Shown: piece after piece, positions 17,460-26,077 of the stretch
Position numbering within the stretch: the first letter of the stretch is position 1
How the letters are laid out: every line of letters starts with the position of its first letter
NCBI GenBank assembly: GCA_964578885.1
Contig: CAZOEO010000002.1
Location: forward strand, 1 to 64,000
DNA from: CAZRHR01 sp964578885
GTDB taxonomy: Bacteria; Bacteroidota; Bacteroidia; CAIKAF01
DNA: 64,000 nucleotides
Direction: 5' to 3'
Translations under genes and position numbers: made by a program
Notes under the pieces: model-generated
Told to the model about the DNA's origin: nothing
What the model saw: the letters and a program-made list of their open reading frames with translations, nothing else
Database searches by the model: none

Positions 17460-19148
17460 TTAGTTCACTAAGCTGGTGAACTCGCTGTTCTCTCTCAATT
17501 TCAAGAATTCTAAATCTGCTTTTGCTTTGGCTTTCAGGCTGGCGTCTTTTTGAATAGCTGTTCTCAGGTTTTCAAATACGGCCTGATTGCTTTTGGTGCG
17601 AGCTGCAGCAACTGCGCGGAGATAGAAACTCATGGCTTCATCTTTTTCATTGGCACAGCTCAGTGTATTCATGGCTTTTTCAGCTGAACCGGACAGAATT
17701 TGAGCCAATGCTGCGTTGAAGGAACAATCGTTGCCGAAAAGGCTAACCGCTTCGCTGTATTTGGCCTGGCTGATGAAAATGGTACCCAGATTGTAGTCGG
17801 CTTCTTTGCTTGCTCCGCGTGCTGGTGTGAGATACTGAAGTGCTTTGGCACGATCTCCTTTGCGAACATAAATACCACCGATGTTGCCTTTAATAGTCAT
17901 GTCATTCGGGGTAAGTTTTTCTGCTTTCAAAAATTCTTGAAGTGCTTCGTCGAATTTCTTCTCTTGTGTGTAGATAACGCCTCTGTTGTTAAACGGACGC
18001 GCATCTTCAGGGAATTGACGCTCGGCATTAGCCAGAATTTGCAGGCGCTGTTCGTTAGTGGTAGCGATTTTCTCTGCAGTATACAGAAACTCTTCAACAT
18101 TCAGTTTTTCAGGGCTGTTCATGGCGAATGACAACAACTCTTCGTTGGTTTTTTCTCTTTCTTTCACTGTTAATGTTACTTCAACACGGCGCAGTGGTCC
18201 GAGTACTTCTTTTTCTAAAGCGCTGTAGATGGTGGCTCCGAATTTGCGTAAATCGGCATTGCGTACACCGCTGTTTACTTGTGAAGTCACATCGCTTTTC
18301 TTTTCAAATTTGGCGTTGCCCATGCGAGCAGAGAATCCTGCGCGGTCTTCGCCATTTCCGTTAGAAACGAATTGGACGGTGGTTACTTTTTTCTCTTTTA
18401 CAAAGTAATCCATAAACATTTTTCTAACCGCTTCTGCACGGGCGTTAGATAATGTTTGGTTTTTGGTTTCTTCTCCGTCTGGTGAAGCCCAGCCCTGGAT
18501 GTCTACTTTTTCAAGTGTAGCTCCGGCGGCCATTTGTGCATCTACGAAAGCTCTAAAAGCTTTCATTTCTTCAGACTTTCTTTCGCCCGGGCGAATGGTT
18601 GAAGAGTTATAAGCGAAGAAGAAAGTCGCTTTTTGTGTTTTGTAAACGGGACCGAATTTGTTGGAAGATTGTGTGAAACGAGCCGTTGGCTGAACCAATC
18701 TTGGGGTAGTGATTACACCTAAAGCAATGGGAGTTGTGGTAGTTTCGGATTTTTTCTCTTTTCCGTTGACTGAACCTGTTCCAGATACGTGTAATTCGGC
18801 AACTTCCATGGCATCGGTAAATGCGATGGTAGATTTATAGGCCTTGATGGAACCTCCGTCGCGGCTGATGACTTCTCCGTTTCCGGTAGCTCTGTCGCCC
18901 TGGAAGGTGACCGCTTTGAAAGCTCTTTCTCCACCTTTATATTTAAGTACTGGAGTTAAAGTAGCCGTACCTTTACGTGGCATCACCTTCGCCGGATATT
19001 CGGCTGAAATGGTAATAGTCACTGAATCATTATGTAATTCCAGAGGACTTGGATTTACTTTGTAGTTGATCAGGTTAAGGTTGAATTTTCCGCAACCCGT
19101 AAGTGCTGCACCAACTAGGGCTATTGAACCGATTTTTTTCAGGGACAT
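17460..19148 (-). CDS. Outer-membrane lipoprotein with OmpA-like domain and TPR repeats
   Basis: A 562-residue exported protein. It starts MSLKKIGSIALVGAALTGC, a lipoprotein signal with a lipobox Cys at about residue 19. A beta-rich N-terminal region (about 20-165) is followed by an OmpA_C-like domain (about 175-320: FFFAYNSSTIRPGE, DIQGWASPDG, NARAEAVRKMF) that would bind peptidoglycan, then TPR-type repeats to the C-terminus (PFNNRGVIYTQEKKFDEAL, NIGGIYVRKGDRAKAL). It probably tethers an envelope complex to the cell wall. The ATG at 19148 is preferred over a TTG two codons upstream. Transcribed alone, with its own terminator. Confidence 0.85.
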   Translation of the reverse strand: MSLKKIGSIALVGAALTGCGKFNLNLINYKVNPSPLELHNDSVTITISAEYPAKVMPRKGTATLTPVLKYKGGERAFKAVTFQGDRATGNGEVISRDGGSIKAYKSTIAFTDAMEVAELHVSGTGSVNGKEKKSETTTTPIALGVITTPRLVQPTARFTQSSNKFGPVYKTQKATFFFAYNSSTIRPGERKSEEMKAFRAFVDAQMAAGATLEKVDIQGWASPDGEETKNQTLSNARAEAVRKMFMDYFVKEKKVTTVQFVSNGNGEDRAGFSARMGNAKFEKKSDVTSQVNSGVRNADLRKFGATIYSALEKEVLGPLRRVEVTLTVKEREKTNEELLSFAMNSPEKLNVEEFLYTAEKIATTNEQRLQILANAERQFPEDARPFNNRGVIYTQEKKFDEALQEFLKAEKLTPNDMTIKGNIGGIYVRKGDRAKALQYLTPARGASKEADYNLGTIFISQAKYSEAVSLFGNDCSFNAALAQILSGSAEKAMNTLSCANEKDEAMSFYLRAVAAARTKSNQAVFENLRTAIQKDASLKAKAKADLEFLKLRENSEFTSLVN

Positions 19149-19363
19149 ACGCAATCGTGTTTATTCTCAGCTGCGAAAATAGGGCTAAGTTTTGCAAATT
19201 GGAAATTTTGCAAGTCTATTTATCACATTTTTAGGATTTGAGAGAGGTGTTTTTAGATTTTTCGAAAAGATTCAAAAATTTTTACCTCCGATTTTACAAA
19301 TAATAGAGGTCTAAAAAACAGTTATTTACAATTAAATATATTAGATTTTTAATTTTTGAGGGG

Positions 19364-19383
19364 ATGAAGTTTATAAACTTCAT
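19364..19383. repeat. Perfect 20-bp palindrome at the end of the dNK gene
   Basis: ATGAAGTTTATAAACTTCAT reads the same on both strands with no central gap. It covers the last codon position(s) and stop of the deoxynucleoside kinase gene and lies in the AT-rich 225-base gap before the OmpA/TPR gene. No T run adjoins it, so it is not a standard terminator. Confidence 0.6.
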
Positions 19384-20042
19384 TTATGCATGTCTCCGGG
19401 TGGAATAAGTTCCCTGAAATGAATGCCGGGCGCAAGCGGCATCTGCGTAAATTCTATTAATTGCTCAAGAATGCTGGGTTGTTGCACAAAATCATAGGCT
19501 GTAACGTCTACCACGACTACCGGAACGCCCGGAAGTTGTTTCAATAATTCGAAATAGCCTGATTGAATGCTGCTTAAATAGTCATCCGGGATTTCTTGCT
19601 CATATGCACGCCCTCTTGAAATGATGTTTTTACGCAATCGGTCCCTTTCAGAATGTAAATACAAAATGCGATCCGGCAAACGGATATGGTCTTTGATGAT
19701 GCTAAACAGTCTTTCGAACAATGAAAATTCCGGCTCCGGAAGGTTAATCCGTGCAAAAATCACGGATTTCATCACGAAATAATCCGCCACAATCAAGGGC
19801 TGAAACAAATCCGGCTGCAATTCATCCTTCATTTGCTGATATCGCTCTGCCAGGAAACTTAATTCCAATGGGAACGCATATTTTGATGGATCTTTGTAAA
19901 AACCGGGCAGAAAGGGGTTGTCACTGAATTGTTCCAGCATAATCCGGGCGGAATGTCGCTCGGCAATCATGTTGGCAAGGGTGGTTTTCCCGGCCCCAAT
20001 GTTACCTTCTATTACCAGGTATGTCCAGCCCGATTTATCCAT
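19380..20042 (-). CDS. Deoxynucleoside kinase
   Basis: Cytosolic kinase of the dNK/dGK-dCK family that phosphorylates deoxynucleosides for dNTP salvage. The P-loop is GNIGAGKT (about 13-20), the ERY-like motif FLAERYQQM follows, and an arginine-rich lid (RDRLRKNIISRGRAYEQ) is present. Which base it prefers cannot be read from sequence. The ATG at 20042 is chosen over a TTG two codons upstream. It overlaps the folK end by 8 bases; I recall folK-dNK as a common pair in Bacteroidota. Confidence 0.92.
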   Translation of the reverse strand: MDKSGWTYLVIEGNIGAGKTTLANMIAERHSARIMLEQFSDNPFLPGFYKDPSKYAFPLELSFLAERYQQMKDELQPDLFQPLIVADYFVMKSVIFARINLPEPEFSLFERLFSIIKDHIRLPDRILYLHSERDRLRKNIISRGRAYEQEIPDDYLSSIQSGYFELLKQLPGVPVVVVDVTAYDFVQQPSILEQLIEFTQMPLAPGIHFRELIPPGDMHK

Positions 20043-20529
20043 GCTCAAAAATATAGACTTCTCCTTTGTCCGGGCACGCTAAAAGTAATTCTTGCATGGA
20101 TTTTTTCAACACCGGGTGAATAAGCTTGGGCGAAAGGGCCGCAAGTGGTAGCAAAATAAAATTCCGCAAATGCATTCTCGGATGGGGAATCACGAGTTCC
20201 GGAAGTGCTAAGATCGTTTCCCCAAACAGCAGTAAATCTACATCCATGATTCTTGAAACATATCCGGACTCTTGATGTCGCGTTCGTCCGCAATGCGCCT
20301 CGTATTGGAGCAGGGTTTGGAAAAAGACTTCCGGCGTTGTGGATGTTTGGATCAGCAGCACCTGATTCAAAAAGTCCGGTACGCCTTCCATGCCCCAGGG
20401 CGAGGTGCCATAAATGGGCGAGGCTTCCGTGACTTCAAACCCTTTTTCTGTGATCCATGCAGGAAAAGCCCGAATTTTTTCCAGCGTCCCTGGCATATTT
20501 CCTCCTAATTGGACCACAGATTGAACCAT
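20035..20529 (-). CDS. folK: 2-amino-4-hydroxy-6-hydroxymethyldihydropteridine pyrophosphokinase
   Basis: HPPK transfers pyrophosphate from ATP to the pterin in folate synthesis. Motifs: GGNMPGTLEKI near the start, SPIYGTSPWG, the metal-binding and signature segment RIMDVDLLLFG, and IPHPRMHLRNFILLPL. The start at 20529 gives the usual length (164 residues) and the usual distance to GGN. A longer reading from 20679 would run over the divergent SRPBCC gene. The two start codons are only 30 bases apart, so their promoters must overlap. Confidence 0.94.
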   Translation of the reverse strand: MVQSVVQLGGNMPGTLEKIRAFPAWITEKGFEVTEASPIYGTSPWGMEGVPDFLNQVLLIQTSTTPEVFFQTLLQYEAHCGRTRHQESGYVSRIMDVDLLLFGETILALPELVIPHPRMHLRNFILLPLAALSPKLIHPVLKKSMQELLLACPDKGEVYIFEHG

Positions 20530-20559
20530 TTGGTCTGTTTTTCGTTTCACACAAAGGAA

Positions 20560-20997
20560 ATGAAAATTTACGTGTGCAGTCCCCCCATCCCTTTGTCGGT
20601 TTCGGCCGTGCAAGAGGGATTCACCGAGGCTTTGTTCAAAGCCCTGAATCCGCCCTGGATGCCCATGAAAGTGGTTCATTTCGGCGGTTGTACTACCGGA
20701 GACCGGGTCGTGCTAAGGCTTGGGCCGCCTTTTCTGCCTTTGATGTGGGAAAGTTTAATTACACAACACGGACATACCGACCACTCTTTTTGGTTCGTGG
20801 ACGAAGGTAAACGACTTCCATTTTTCCTGTCATCGTGGAAACATCTTCATTATGTGAGGGAAACGGAAGAAGGAACCATCATAGTGGACGATATTACCCT
20901 GCGGTTTTCATCGTTTTTATTTCGGCCACTTGGACTATTGATTCGCTATCAAATGGCATATCGGAAAAAGGCGTACCTCCGCTATTTTGCTTCTTAA
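20560..20997 (+). CDS. SRPBCC-fold ligand-binding-like protein
   Basis: A 145-residue cytosolic protein beginning MKIYVCSPPIPLSVSAVQEGF. The pattern of a short N-terminal strand, amphipathic helix, then beta strands (HSFWFVDEGKRLPFF, WKHLHYVRE, TIIVDDITLRF) and a long C-terminal helix fits the START/SRPBCC (polyketide cyclase-like) fold. A hydrophobic ligand is expected but unknown. The chosen start avoids overlap with folK. It is transcribed alone, convergent with lysC. Confidence 0.7.
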   Translation: MKIYVCSPPIPLSVSAVQEGFTEALFKALNPPWMPMKVVHFGGCTTGDRVVLRLGPPFLPLMWESLITQHGHTDHSFWFVDEGKRLPFFLSSWKHLHYVRETEEGTIIVDDITLRFSSFLFRPLGLLIRYQMAYRKKAYLRYFAS

Positions 20998-21031
20998 TGC
21001 CCTTTTTCCCTTCTTTTTTATTCGTGAAAAA

Positions 21032-22321
21032 CTACGACCAGGATCTTGAATTCCATGCCGGTGGTTGTTCTGTGATGAAACGCAAGGTTTCCGCTGTTTG
21101 CTGACTCAGTAGAATGGGTTTGTCTTTTTGTAAATCGCTCACCAACTCCGGCGTGTACCACCGTAAAGTGACCAAAGCCAGCCCACTGGTTTCTTCCCAT
21201 TGATAATTTTCGGATAAATGTTCCTGCATGGCTTGTAAACGTCTGGGATCATAATCCAAACAAAGTCTCAGGGTTACCGCGGAATGTTGAATTAAGTTGA
21301 CCCGAATTTTGAGGCGAGCCAGCAGTTGAAATAATTCGCCGGTGATTTCTTCCATTACAAAACTGAGGTTCAGAGGTCTCAGGGACACAAGTACCTGATT
21401 TTGTTTTACAATGATGGCCGGAATATGGGGAGTGGCAGCGATTTCCCGGATGCAGGTGCCGGGAGCTTCGGGTGCCATAAAACTGGCGACCCTGAGTGGA
21501 ATTTGCCTTTGTTGTAAAGGTTGTAAGGTCCGCGGATGTATCACCGATGCGCCAAAATAGGCTAGTTCGATGGTGTCCCGATAGGATAATTCCGGCAATA
21601 ATTTGGCCTGGGGAAAAAGTGCCGGGTCGGCATTTAAGACGCCGGCCACATCTTTCCAGATAACTACTTCTTTCGCTTCCAACAGAAATCCGAGAATGGC
21701 CGCAGTATAATCACTGCCTTCCCGTCCGAGGGTGGTCCATAATCCGTCGCTGTTTTTTCCAACAAAACCCTGAGTGATTTGAATGCGCGCCACCACATTT
21801 TTTCTTATTTCTTGAAGTGCGCGTGCCGATGCGTTGAAATCTACGCGGCCTTCACGATATCGGTCGTCGGTGTGGAGCCAGTCGCCTGCAGACACAGGAT
21901 ACGCTTCTAATCCGGTATGGGTGCACCAGGTGCTGAAAATGAAAACGGAGAGGTTTTCGCCCATGGATACAATCTGGTCGTACACCTGGTCGAATGGACC
22001 TTGGGCGAAAGCGGAAATACCGCTGACCCATTGGGTCCAGAGATTTGAAAATATTTGAAAGACAGGATGCTGTTCGGGGAAAAGTTCGGATAAAATCGTC
22101 TGATGATATTGGGAAATTTCACGAAGTGGTTCGGCTGCGTTTTTTCCTTCAACCAGCAGATCTACAACTTTTTCAAGGGCGTTGGTGGTTTTGCCCATGG
22201 CCGAGACCACCACCCAGCAGCTTTGATTTTGTGGCAGTTGTGTTAAAAGACCTGCCATTCTCCGGATGCCATCTGCATCTTTGAGGGATGCGCCGCCAAA
22301 CTTATACACCAGTGTGCTCAT
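21032..22321 (-). CDS. lysC: Aspartate kinase
   Basis: First enzyme of the aspartate pathway (Lys, Met, Thr and diaminopimelate for peptidoglycan). N-terminal amino-acid-kinase domain begins MSTLVYKFGGASLKDADG; the FDxE-type substrate region and GREGSDYTAAILG follow. Two ACT-like regulatory domains form the C-terminal third (about 300-429), so feedback inhibition is likely. It is the monofunctional form, with no homoserine dehydrogenase. The ATG at 22321 overlaps the GNAT stop (ATGA), making it the last gene of the pdxJ operon. Confidence 0.93.
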   Translation of the reverse strand: MSTLVYKFGGASLKDADGIRRMAGLLTQLPQNQSCWVVVSAMGKTTNALEKVVDLLVEGKNAAEPLREISQYHQTILSELFPEQHPVFQIFSNLWTQWVSGISAFAQGPFDQVYDQIVSMGENLSVFIFSTWCTHTGLEAYPVSAGDWLHTDDRYREGRVDFNASARALQEIRKNVVARIQITQGFVGKNSDGLWTTLGREGSDYTAAILGFLLEAKEVVIWKDVAGVLNADPALFPQAKLLPELSYRDTIELAYFGASVIHPRTLQPLQQRQIPLRVASFMAPEAPGTCIREIAATPHIPAIIVKQNQVLVSLRPLNLSFVMEEITGELFQLLARLKIRVNLIQHSAVTLRLCLDYDPRRLQAMQEHLSENYQWEETSGLALVTLRWYTPELVSDLQKDKPILLSQQTAETLRFITEQPPAWNSRSWS

Positions 22322-22779
22322 GGATGCAAAGTTAATCGACCTTTGATCCATTCGGGATCCAAATCGGCACCCCATTTTTTATAAAAGGCAATGGCTCCTT
22401 CGTTCCATTCAAGCACTTCCCATTGCAGGTATTTGCAGCCTTTAGCGTTTCCAAAGGCCATGATGGCTTCCATGAGCTGGCTCGCTGCACCGGTTCTCCG
22501 GAATTCCGGACGTACGTAAAGATCCTCTAAATATAACGTGACTCCTTTCCAGGTAGAATATCGGAAATAGACCAACGCGAATCCCACGATGTCTCCTGCC
22601 TGGTTTTCGGCCACCCAGGCATAAAAGGCGGGAAATGGTCCAAAACCATCACGAATAAGCTGCTCTACTTGAATTTCAACATCATTTGGTGCTTTTTCGA
22701 AGACGGCCAGGTCCTGAATCAGTTGAAAAATGGCCGGGGCATCATTTTTTTGTGCCGCTCTTACTTTACATGAGATCAT
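22318..22779 (-). CDS. GNAT-family N-acetyltransferase
   Basis: A 153-residue cytosolic acyltransferase. The acetyl-CoA binding segment is VRPEFRRTGAASQLMEAIM (R/Q-x-x-G-x-G/A), followed by the typical C-terminal WNEGAIAFYKKWGA. The overall pattern (RAAQKNDAPAIFQLIQDLAVFEK at the start) resembles the diamine/spermidine acetyltransferase-like branch of GNATs, but the acceptor is not certain. It overlaps the upstream hydrolase by 14 bases and lysC by 4. Confidence 0.88.
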   Translation of the reverse strand: MISCKVRAAQKNDAPAIFQLIQDLAVFEKAPNDVEIQVEQLIRDGFGPFPAFYAWVAENQAGDIVGFALVYFRYSTWKGVTLYLEDLYVRPEFRRTGAASQLMEAIMAFGNAKGCKYLQWEVLEWNEGAIAFYKKWGADLDPEWIKGRLTLHP

Positions 22780-23545
22780 CTTGCAGGGCGTCTATTATTG
22801 CCTGATACATGATTTCAGGCTGGTCGGCATGAATCCAGTGTCCGGCTTGTGGTATGGTTTGTATTTTGGCTTGAGGAAAGTGATGGAAAATCTGTGGTCT
22901 GTCGTTTTCTAGTACATACGGACTTCTTTCTCCGTGTAAAAAGAATGTCGGCCCATCGAAGCGTGCATTAACCGGTAAAGCCTGTCCGACTTGTTCAATG
23001 TTTCCGGCAATTACAGGCAGGTTAAAGCGCCAGGCCATGTGGCCGTTTTCGGTGCGATACAGGTTTTTGAGTAAAAACTGTTGCGATGGTGGATCGATGC
23101 CAAACGTGGCAAAGGTTTGTTCCGCTTCTGCTCTGCGTGTGTATTTTTCGGGCTGAAGGGCCAAAAGTGCTTCAAGAATTTTTTGATGATGCACGGGATA
23201 ATAACGAGGAGCAATATCTGCCACCAACAAGGTTTTGACCCATGTGGGATAATGACAGGCCAAAAACATGGCCGTTTTTCCTCCCATGGAATGCCCGAGC
23301 AAATGGACCGGTTCACCACAAACCAATGCGATGGTTTTCTGAACGGCTTCGGTCATGGACGGATAATCGAATTGGTTGGTATGTTCCGATTTTCCATGAT
23401 TAGGCATGTCGATGACCAACACCCGGAATTGTTCTTGCCATCTGCGGGCCAGGGTAGCCCAATTGTCTCCGGAGCCAAAAAGTCCGTGTAAAATAACCAG
23501 CCAGGGACCTTTTTCGCCGTACGTTACATGATGCAGTGCTGCCAT
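22766..23545 (-). CDS. Alpha/beta hydrolase, YbfF-like esterase
   Basis: A 259-residue cytosolic alpha/beta hydrolase with HGLFGSGDNW (oxyanion region), nucleophile elbow LLGHSMGGKTAM, acidic residue region and a C-terminal GHWIHADQPE His. The GSGDNW and DMPNHGKSEHT motifs are those of the YbfF/ABHD11 esterase group that acts on short acyl or acyl-CoA esters. It lies 3 bases after pdxJ in the same operon. Confidence 0.88.
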   Translation of the reverse strand: MAALHHVTYGEKGPWLVILHGLFGSGDNWATLARRWQEQFRVLVIDMPNHGKSEHTNQFDYPSMTEAVQKTIALVCGEPVHLLGHSMGGKTAMFLACHYPTWVKTLLVADIAPRYYPVHHQKILEALLALQPEKYTRRAEAEQTFATFGIDPPSQQFLLKNLYRTENGHMAWRFNLPVIAGNIEQVGQALPVNARFDGPTFFLHGERSPYVLENDRPQIFHHFPQAKIQTIPQAGHWIHADQPEIMYQAIIDALQDDLM

Positions 23546-23548
23546 GGT

Positions 23549-24265
23549 TCAGGGATTACAGCGGTGTTTGTACATGCGAATGGTATTGTCTAATCCGAAA
23601 TACAGTGCGTCGCAAATGAGGGCGTGTCCAATGGAAACTTCCTGTAGCCCTTCGATTTCCTGACAGAAATAGGCCAAATTATCCAAATCCAGGTCATGGC
23701 CTGCATTGAGGCCTAAGCCGGCATCGAGGGCTTCTTTGGCGGTTGTTTTGTAAGGAGAAATGGCTTTCGCCCGGTCTTCAAAATATTGTGCGGCGTAGGA
23801 TTCGGTGTACAATTCGATACGGTCGGTTCCGCTGGCTTTGGCGGCCGCCACGCGTTCGGGCATGGGATCCAGAAAAATGGACGTACGAATTCCGGCCTCG
23901 TGCAGTCTGGCAACGGTTTCGGTTAAAAAGGAAAGATGGGTTGTGGTGTCCCAACCGGCATTAGACGTCAATACGCCTGGCGGGTCGGGAACCAGCGTCA
24001 CCTGGGCCGGCGTTACCTGAAGAACCAATTGTAAAAAGGCTTCATCCGGATATCCTTCGATGTTGAATTCTGTTTTTACGATCGGAGCCAAGTCCAGTAC
24101 ATCTTGTCGGCGAATATGACGTTCGTCGGGTCTGGGGTGTACCGTAATGCCGTCTGCTCCAAATCTTTCGCAGTCCATTGCTACCTGAACCACATTGGGT
24201 CTTTGGCCTCCTCTGGCATTGCGCAGGGTGGCTACTTTGTTAATATTTACTGATAAATGCACCAT
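23549..24265 (-). CDS. pdxJ: Pyridoxine 5'-phosphate synthase
   Basis: TIM-barrel enzyme that condenses 1-deoxyxylulose 5-phosphate with 3-amino-2-oxopropyl phosphate in the DXP-dependent route to vitamin B6. Conserved elements: LSVNINKVATLRNARGG at the N-terminus, TVHPRPDERHI, NIEGYP, and the C-terminal LNAGHDLDLDNL and IGHALI. Length 238 residues is normal. It is first in a four-gene operon with the esterase, GNAT and lysC. No good -7 element is visible in the 78-base gap upstream. Confidence 0.96.
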   Translation of the reverse strand: MVHLSVNINKVATLRNARGGQRPNVVQVAMDCERFGADGITVHPRPDERHIRRQDVLDLAPIVKTEFNIEGYPDEAFLQLVLQVTPAQVTLVPDPPGVLTSNAGWDTTTHLSFLTETVARLHEAGIRTSIFLDPMPERVAAAKASGTDRIELYTESYAAQYFEDRAKAISPYKTTAKEALDAGLGLNAGHDLDLDNLAYFCQEIEGLQEVSIGHALICDALYFGLDNTIRMYKHRCNP

Positions 24266-24343
24266 GGTTTGCGAAAAAACTAAATTATTTGGAGAATTGT
24301 TTCAATATTGCAACCGTTTCTCTGGAAAAGTTGTTAGAATCTC

Positions 24344-25003
24344 ATGTTGGCAGCCGAAATCATTTCTACCGATATTCCTCCGCTTCGCACCAGCGATCCG
24401 GGATTAAAGGCCATTGCCTGGATGGAGGAGTTTAAATTGGCTCACCTGCCTATCGTGAATCATGCTGATTTTCTTGGAATGATTTCCGAAGAAGATATTT
24501 ATGCATTGAACCAACCAGAAGAAGCGCTCGGCAATCATCCGCTCTCTTTGCCCAAGCCTTTTGTTCGGTCCACCGATCACGTGTTGGAAGTCTTGCGCAT
24601 TGTGAACCTGATGTCTTTATCGGCCATCGCCGTGTTAGACGAACAAGACCGTTATTTGGGGTTGATTACCCAGGAAGAATTGGTGAAATATTTGTCTTCC
24701 ATTACTTCGATTCGGGACCCGGGTGGAATTTTAGCCCTGGAAATTGCAGAGAGAGATTATTCTCTGGCGCAAATTGCACAGATTGTAGAATCCAACGATG
24801 CCAAGATTTTGTTTGTGTACGTGCAATCGGTACCAGACACCTCTTTGGTAGAAGTTACTTTGAAAGTAAATCGTCAGGATTTAAGAACCGTGATTGCTAC
24901 GTTTCACCGTTACAATTATGTGGTGAAAGGGTTGTATCATGGAAGTGGAGACGATGATTTGGATGCTCGTTTCGAGAACCTGATGAATTTTATCAATTTT
25001 TGA
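24344..25003 (+). CDS. CBS-domain protein with C-terminal ACT-like domain
   Basis: A 219-residue cytosolic protein. Two CBS motifs occupy about 1-125 (HLPIVNHADFLGMISEEDIYAL and LSAIAVLDEQDRYLGLITQEELV), a module that often senses adenine nucleotides. The remaining region (about 140-205, EIAERDYSLAQIAQIVESNDAKIL) has the pattern of an ACT-type ligand domain. No catalytic domain is present, so a regulatory role is likely. It is divergent from pdxJ, and its stop directly abuts the stop of the convergent LuxE-like gene. Confidence 0.82.
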   Translation: MLAAEIISTDIPPLRTSDPGLKAIAWMEEFKLAHLPIVNHADFLGMISEEDIYALNQPEEALGNHPLSLPKPFVRSTDHVLEVLRIVNLMSLSAIAVLDEQDRYLGLITQEELVKYLSSITSIRDPGGILALEIAERDYSLAQIAQIVESNDAKILFVYVQSVPDTSLVEVTLKVNRQDLRTVIATFHRYNYVVKGLYHGSGDDDLDARFENLMNFINF

Positions 25004-26005
25004 TTATTCAGGCCGTGGTGGAGCCATGAGGTTGCATCCTCGGACATCGGCATCATCGAAACGCCCTTCGATACTAAATGCCCCGTCGGCACGCATGCGT
25101 CCCACATCTTGTACGGCGATAAAAGCGCAGGAATGCACATTGGCCAAATCAATTATATTGACGCCGCCGAGTGTTCCGGTGGGAACTTGGTCGAAAGGGT
25201 CTTTGGGGTCGCGCATCCAAATTTTTACCCAGGGTGGCGATTTGAACCAGCCTTTTTCCCTGGCATAACATTGCGAGAGCATTTCCGTCATGCCATATTC
25301 AGAATGAATGGCAGATAAGCCAAAAGCGCGCATGAGTTTTTGATGAAGGGCGTCGCGGATCCATTCTTCTCGTCTTCCTTTCATGCCACCGGTTTCCATA
25401 AGGGTAATGCCATGAAGCGGCATGGGATGTGTTTCCGCCCAATCCAGTAAAGCGAAACTCACGCCTAAAACCAGGGTCGGAATCTGGGCTCGTTGGGCGG
25501 CATGCACTGCACCAATAAAAGTTTCATCGGCCGTGGGATAAAAACCACTTTGCTGAAAAGGCGACCTGCGGATCAATTCTGCCGTCATGTAGAGTAAAGA
25601 GGCGTTAGGGCGGTCCAGATAAGATGGCAGCAATCCTAAAATGGCCCATTGCTCCGGTGCGCCGTACTGGAGTGTAAATCCTTGTAAAAAGCTTTTTTCA
25701 TAAAGTGAGGGTTGATGCACGTAATGTTTGGAACGTTGGGCCTGGGTTGTGGCGGATGATTCGAAACAAAGCGCCGGCGGTTCCGGTTGGTCGTGCACCG
25801 CATGATCCCGAAAAAACTCTACCGGCATAAAGGGAATTTGCCTCAGTTGTTTAATTCGTTTTGGGGAAATCCCCAATGCCTGGAGAAAGGCACGATATAC
25901 GGGAACATGTTCTGCCTGATAATAGAATAGTCGTAGCGCCAGACGGTGAAACTGGTCTTCCGTTTGAATTTGAAAAATATCTTGAATGAACCGCTGGTGT
26001 TGCAT
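25004..26005 (-). CDS. LuxE/PaaK-like acyl-protein synthetase
   Basis: A 333-residue adenylate-forming enzyme resembling LuxE, which activates fatty acids with ATP and transfers the acyl group to a protein Cys. Visible features are FESSATTQAQRSKHYV (phosphate-loop-like), ITLMETGGMKGRREEW, IHSEYGMTEMLSQ (adenylation core) and the C-terminal VQDVGRM...GRFDDADVRGCN. No LuxC/LuxD partner is nearby, so bioluminescence is not implied. The start codon lies only 12 bases downstream of a terminator hairpin. Confidence 0.82.
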   Translation of the reverse strand: MQHQRFIQDIFQIQTEDQFHRLALRLFYYQAEHVPVYRAFLQALGISPKRIKQLRQIPFMPVEFFRDHAVHDQPEPPALCFESSATTQAQRSKHYVHQPSLYEKSFLQGFTLQYGAPEQWAILGLLPSYLDRPNASLLYMTAELIRRSPFQQSGFYPTADETFIGAVHAAQRAQIPTLVLGVSFALLDWAETHPMPLHGITLMETGGMKGRREEWIRDALHQKLMRAFGLSAIHSEYGMTEMLSQCYAREKGWFKSPPWVKIWMRDPKDPFDQVPTGTLGGVNIIDLANVHSCAFIAVQDVGRMRADGAFSIEGRFDDADVRGCNLMAPPRPE

Positions 26006-26017
26006 GAGCTACGCTAC

Positions 26018-26047
26018 AAAAAAAAGACCACCCGATAACAGGTGGCC
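26018..26047 (-). terminator. Intrinsic terminator after the acidic protein gene
   Basis: On the minus strand CCACC pairs with GGTGG around an 8-base loop (with a flanking G-C pair) and runs straight into eight T. It lies between the acidic protein stop (26078) and the LuxE-like start (26005). Confidence 0.8.
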
Positions 26048-26077
26048 GTAAACAATCCGTTGAACCATTAAAGAAGA

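Noticed and set aside
25004..26005. Bioluminescence (lux) operon suggested by the LuxE-like gene
   Set aside because: No luciferase, reductase or transferase genes are near; LuxE-like proteins occur alone in many Bacteroidota.
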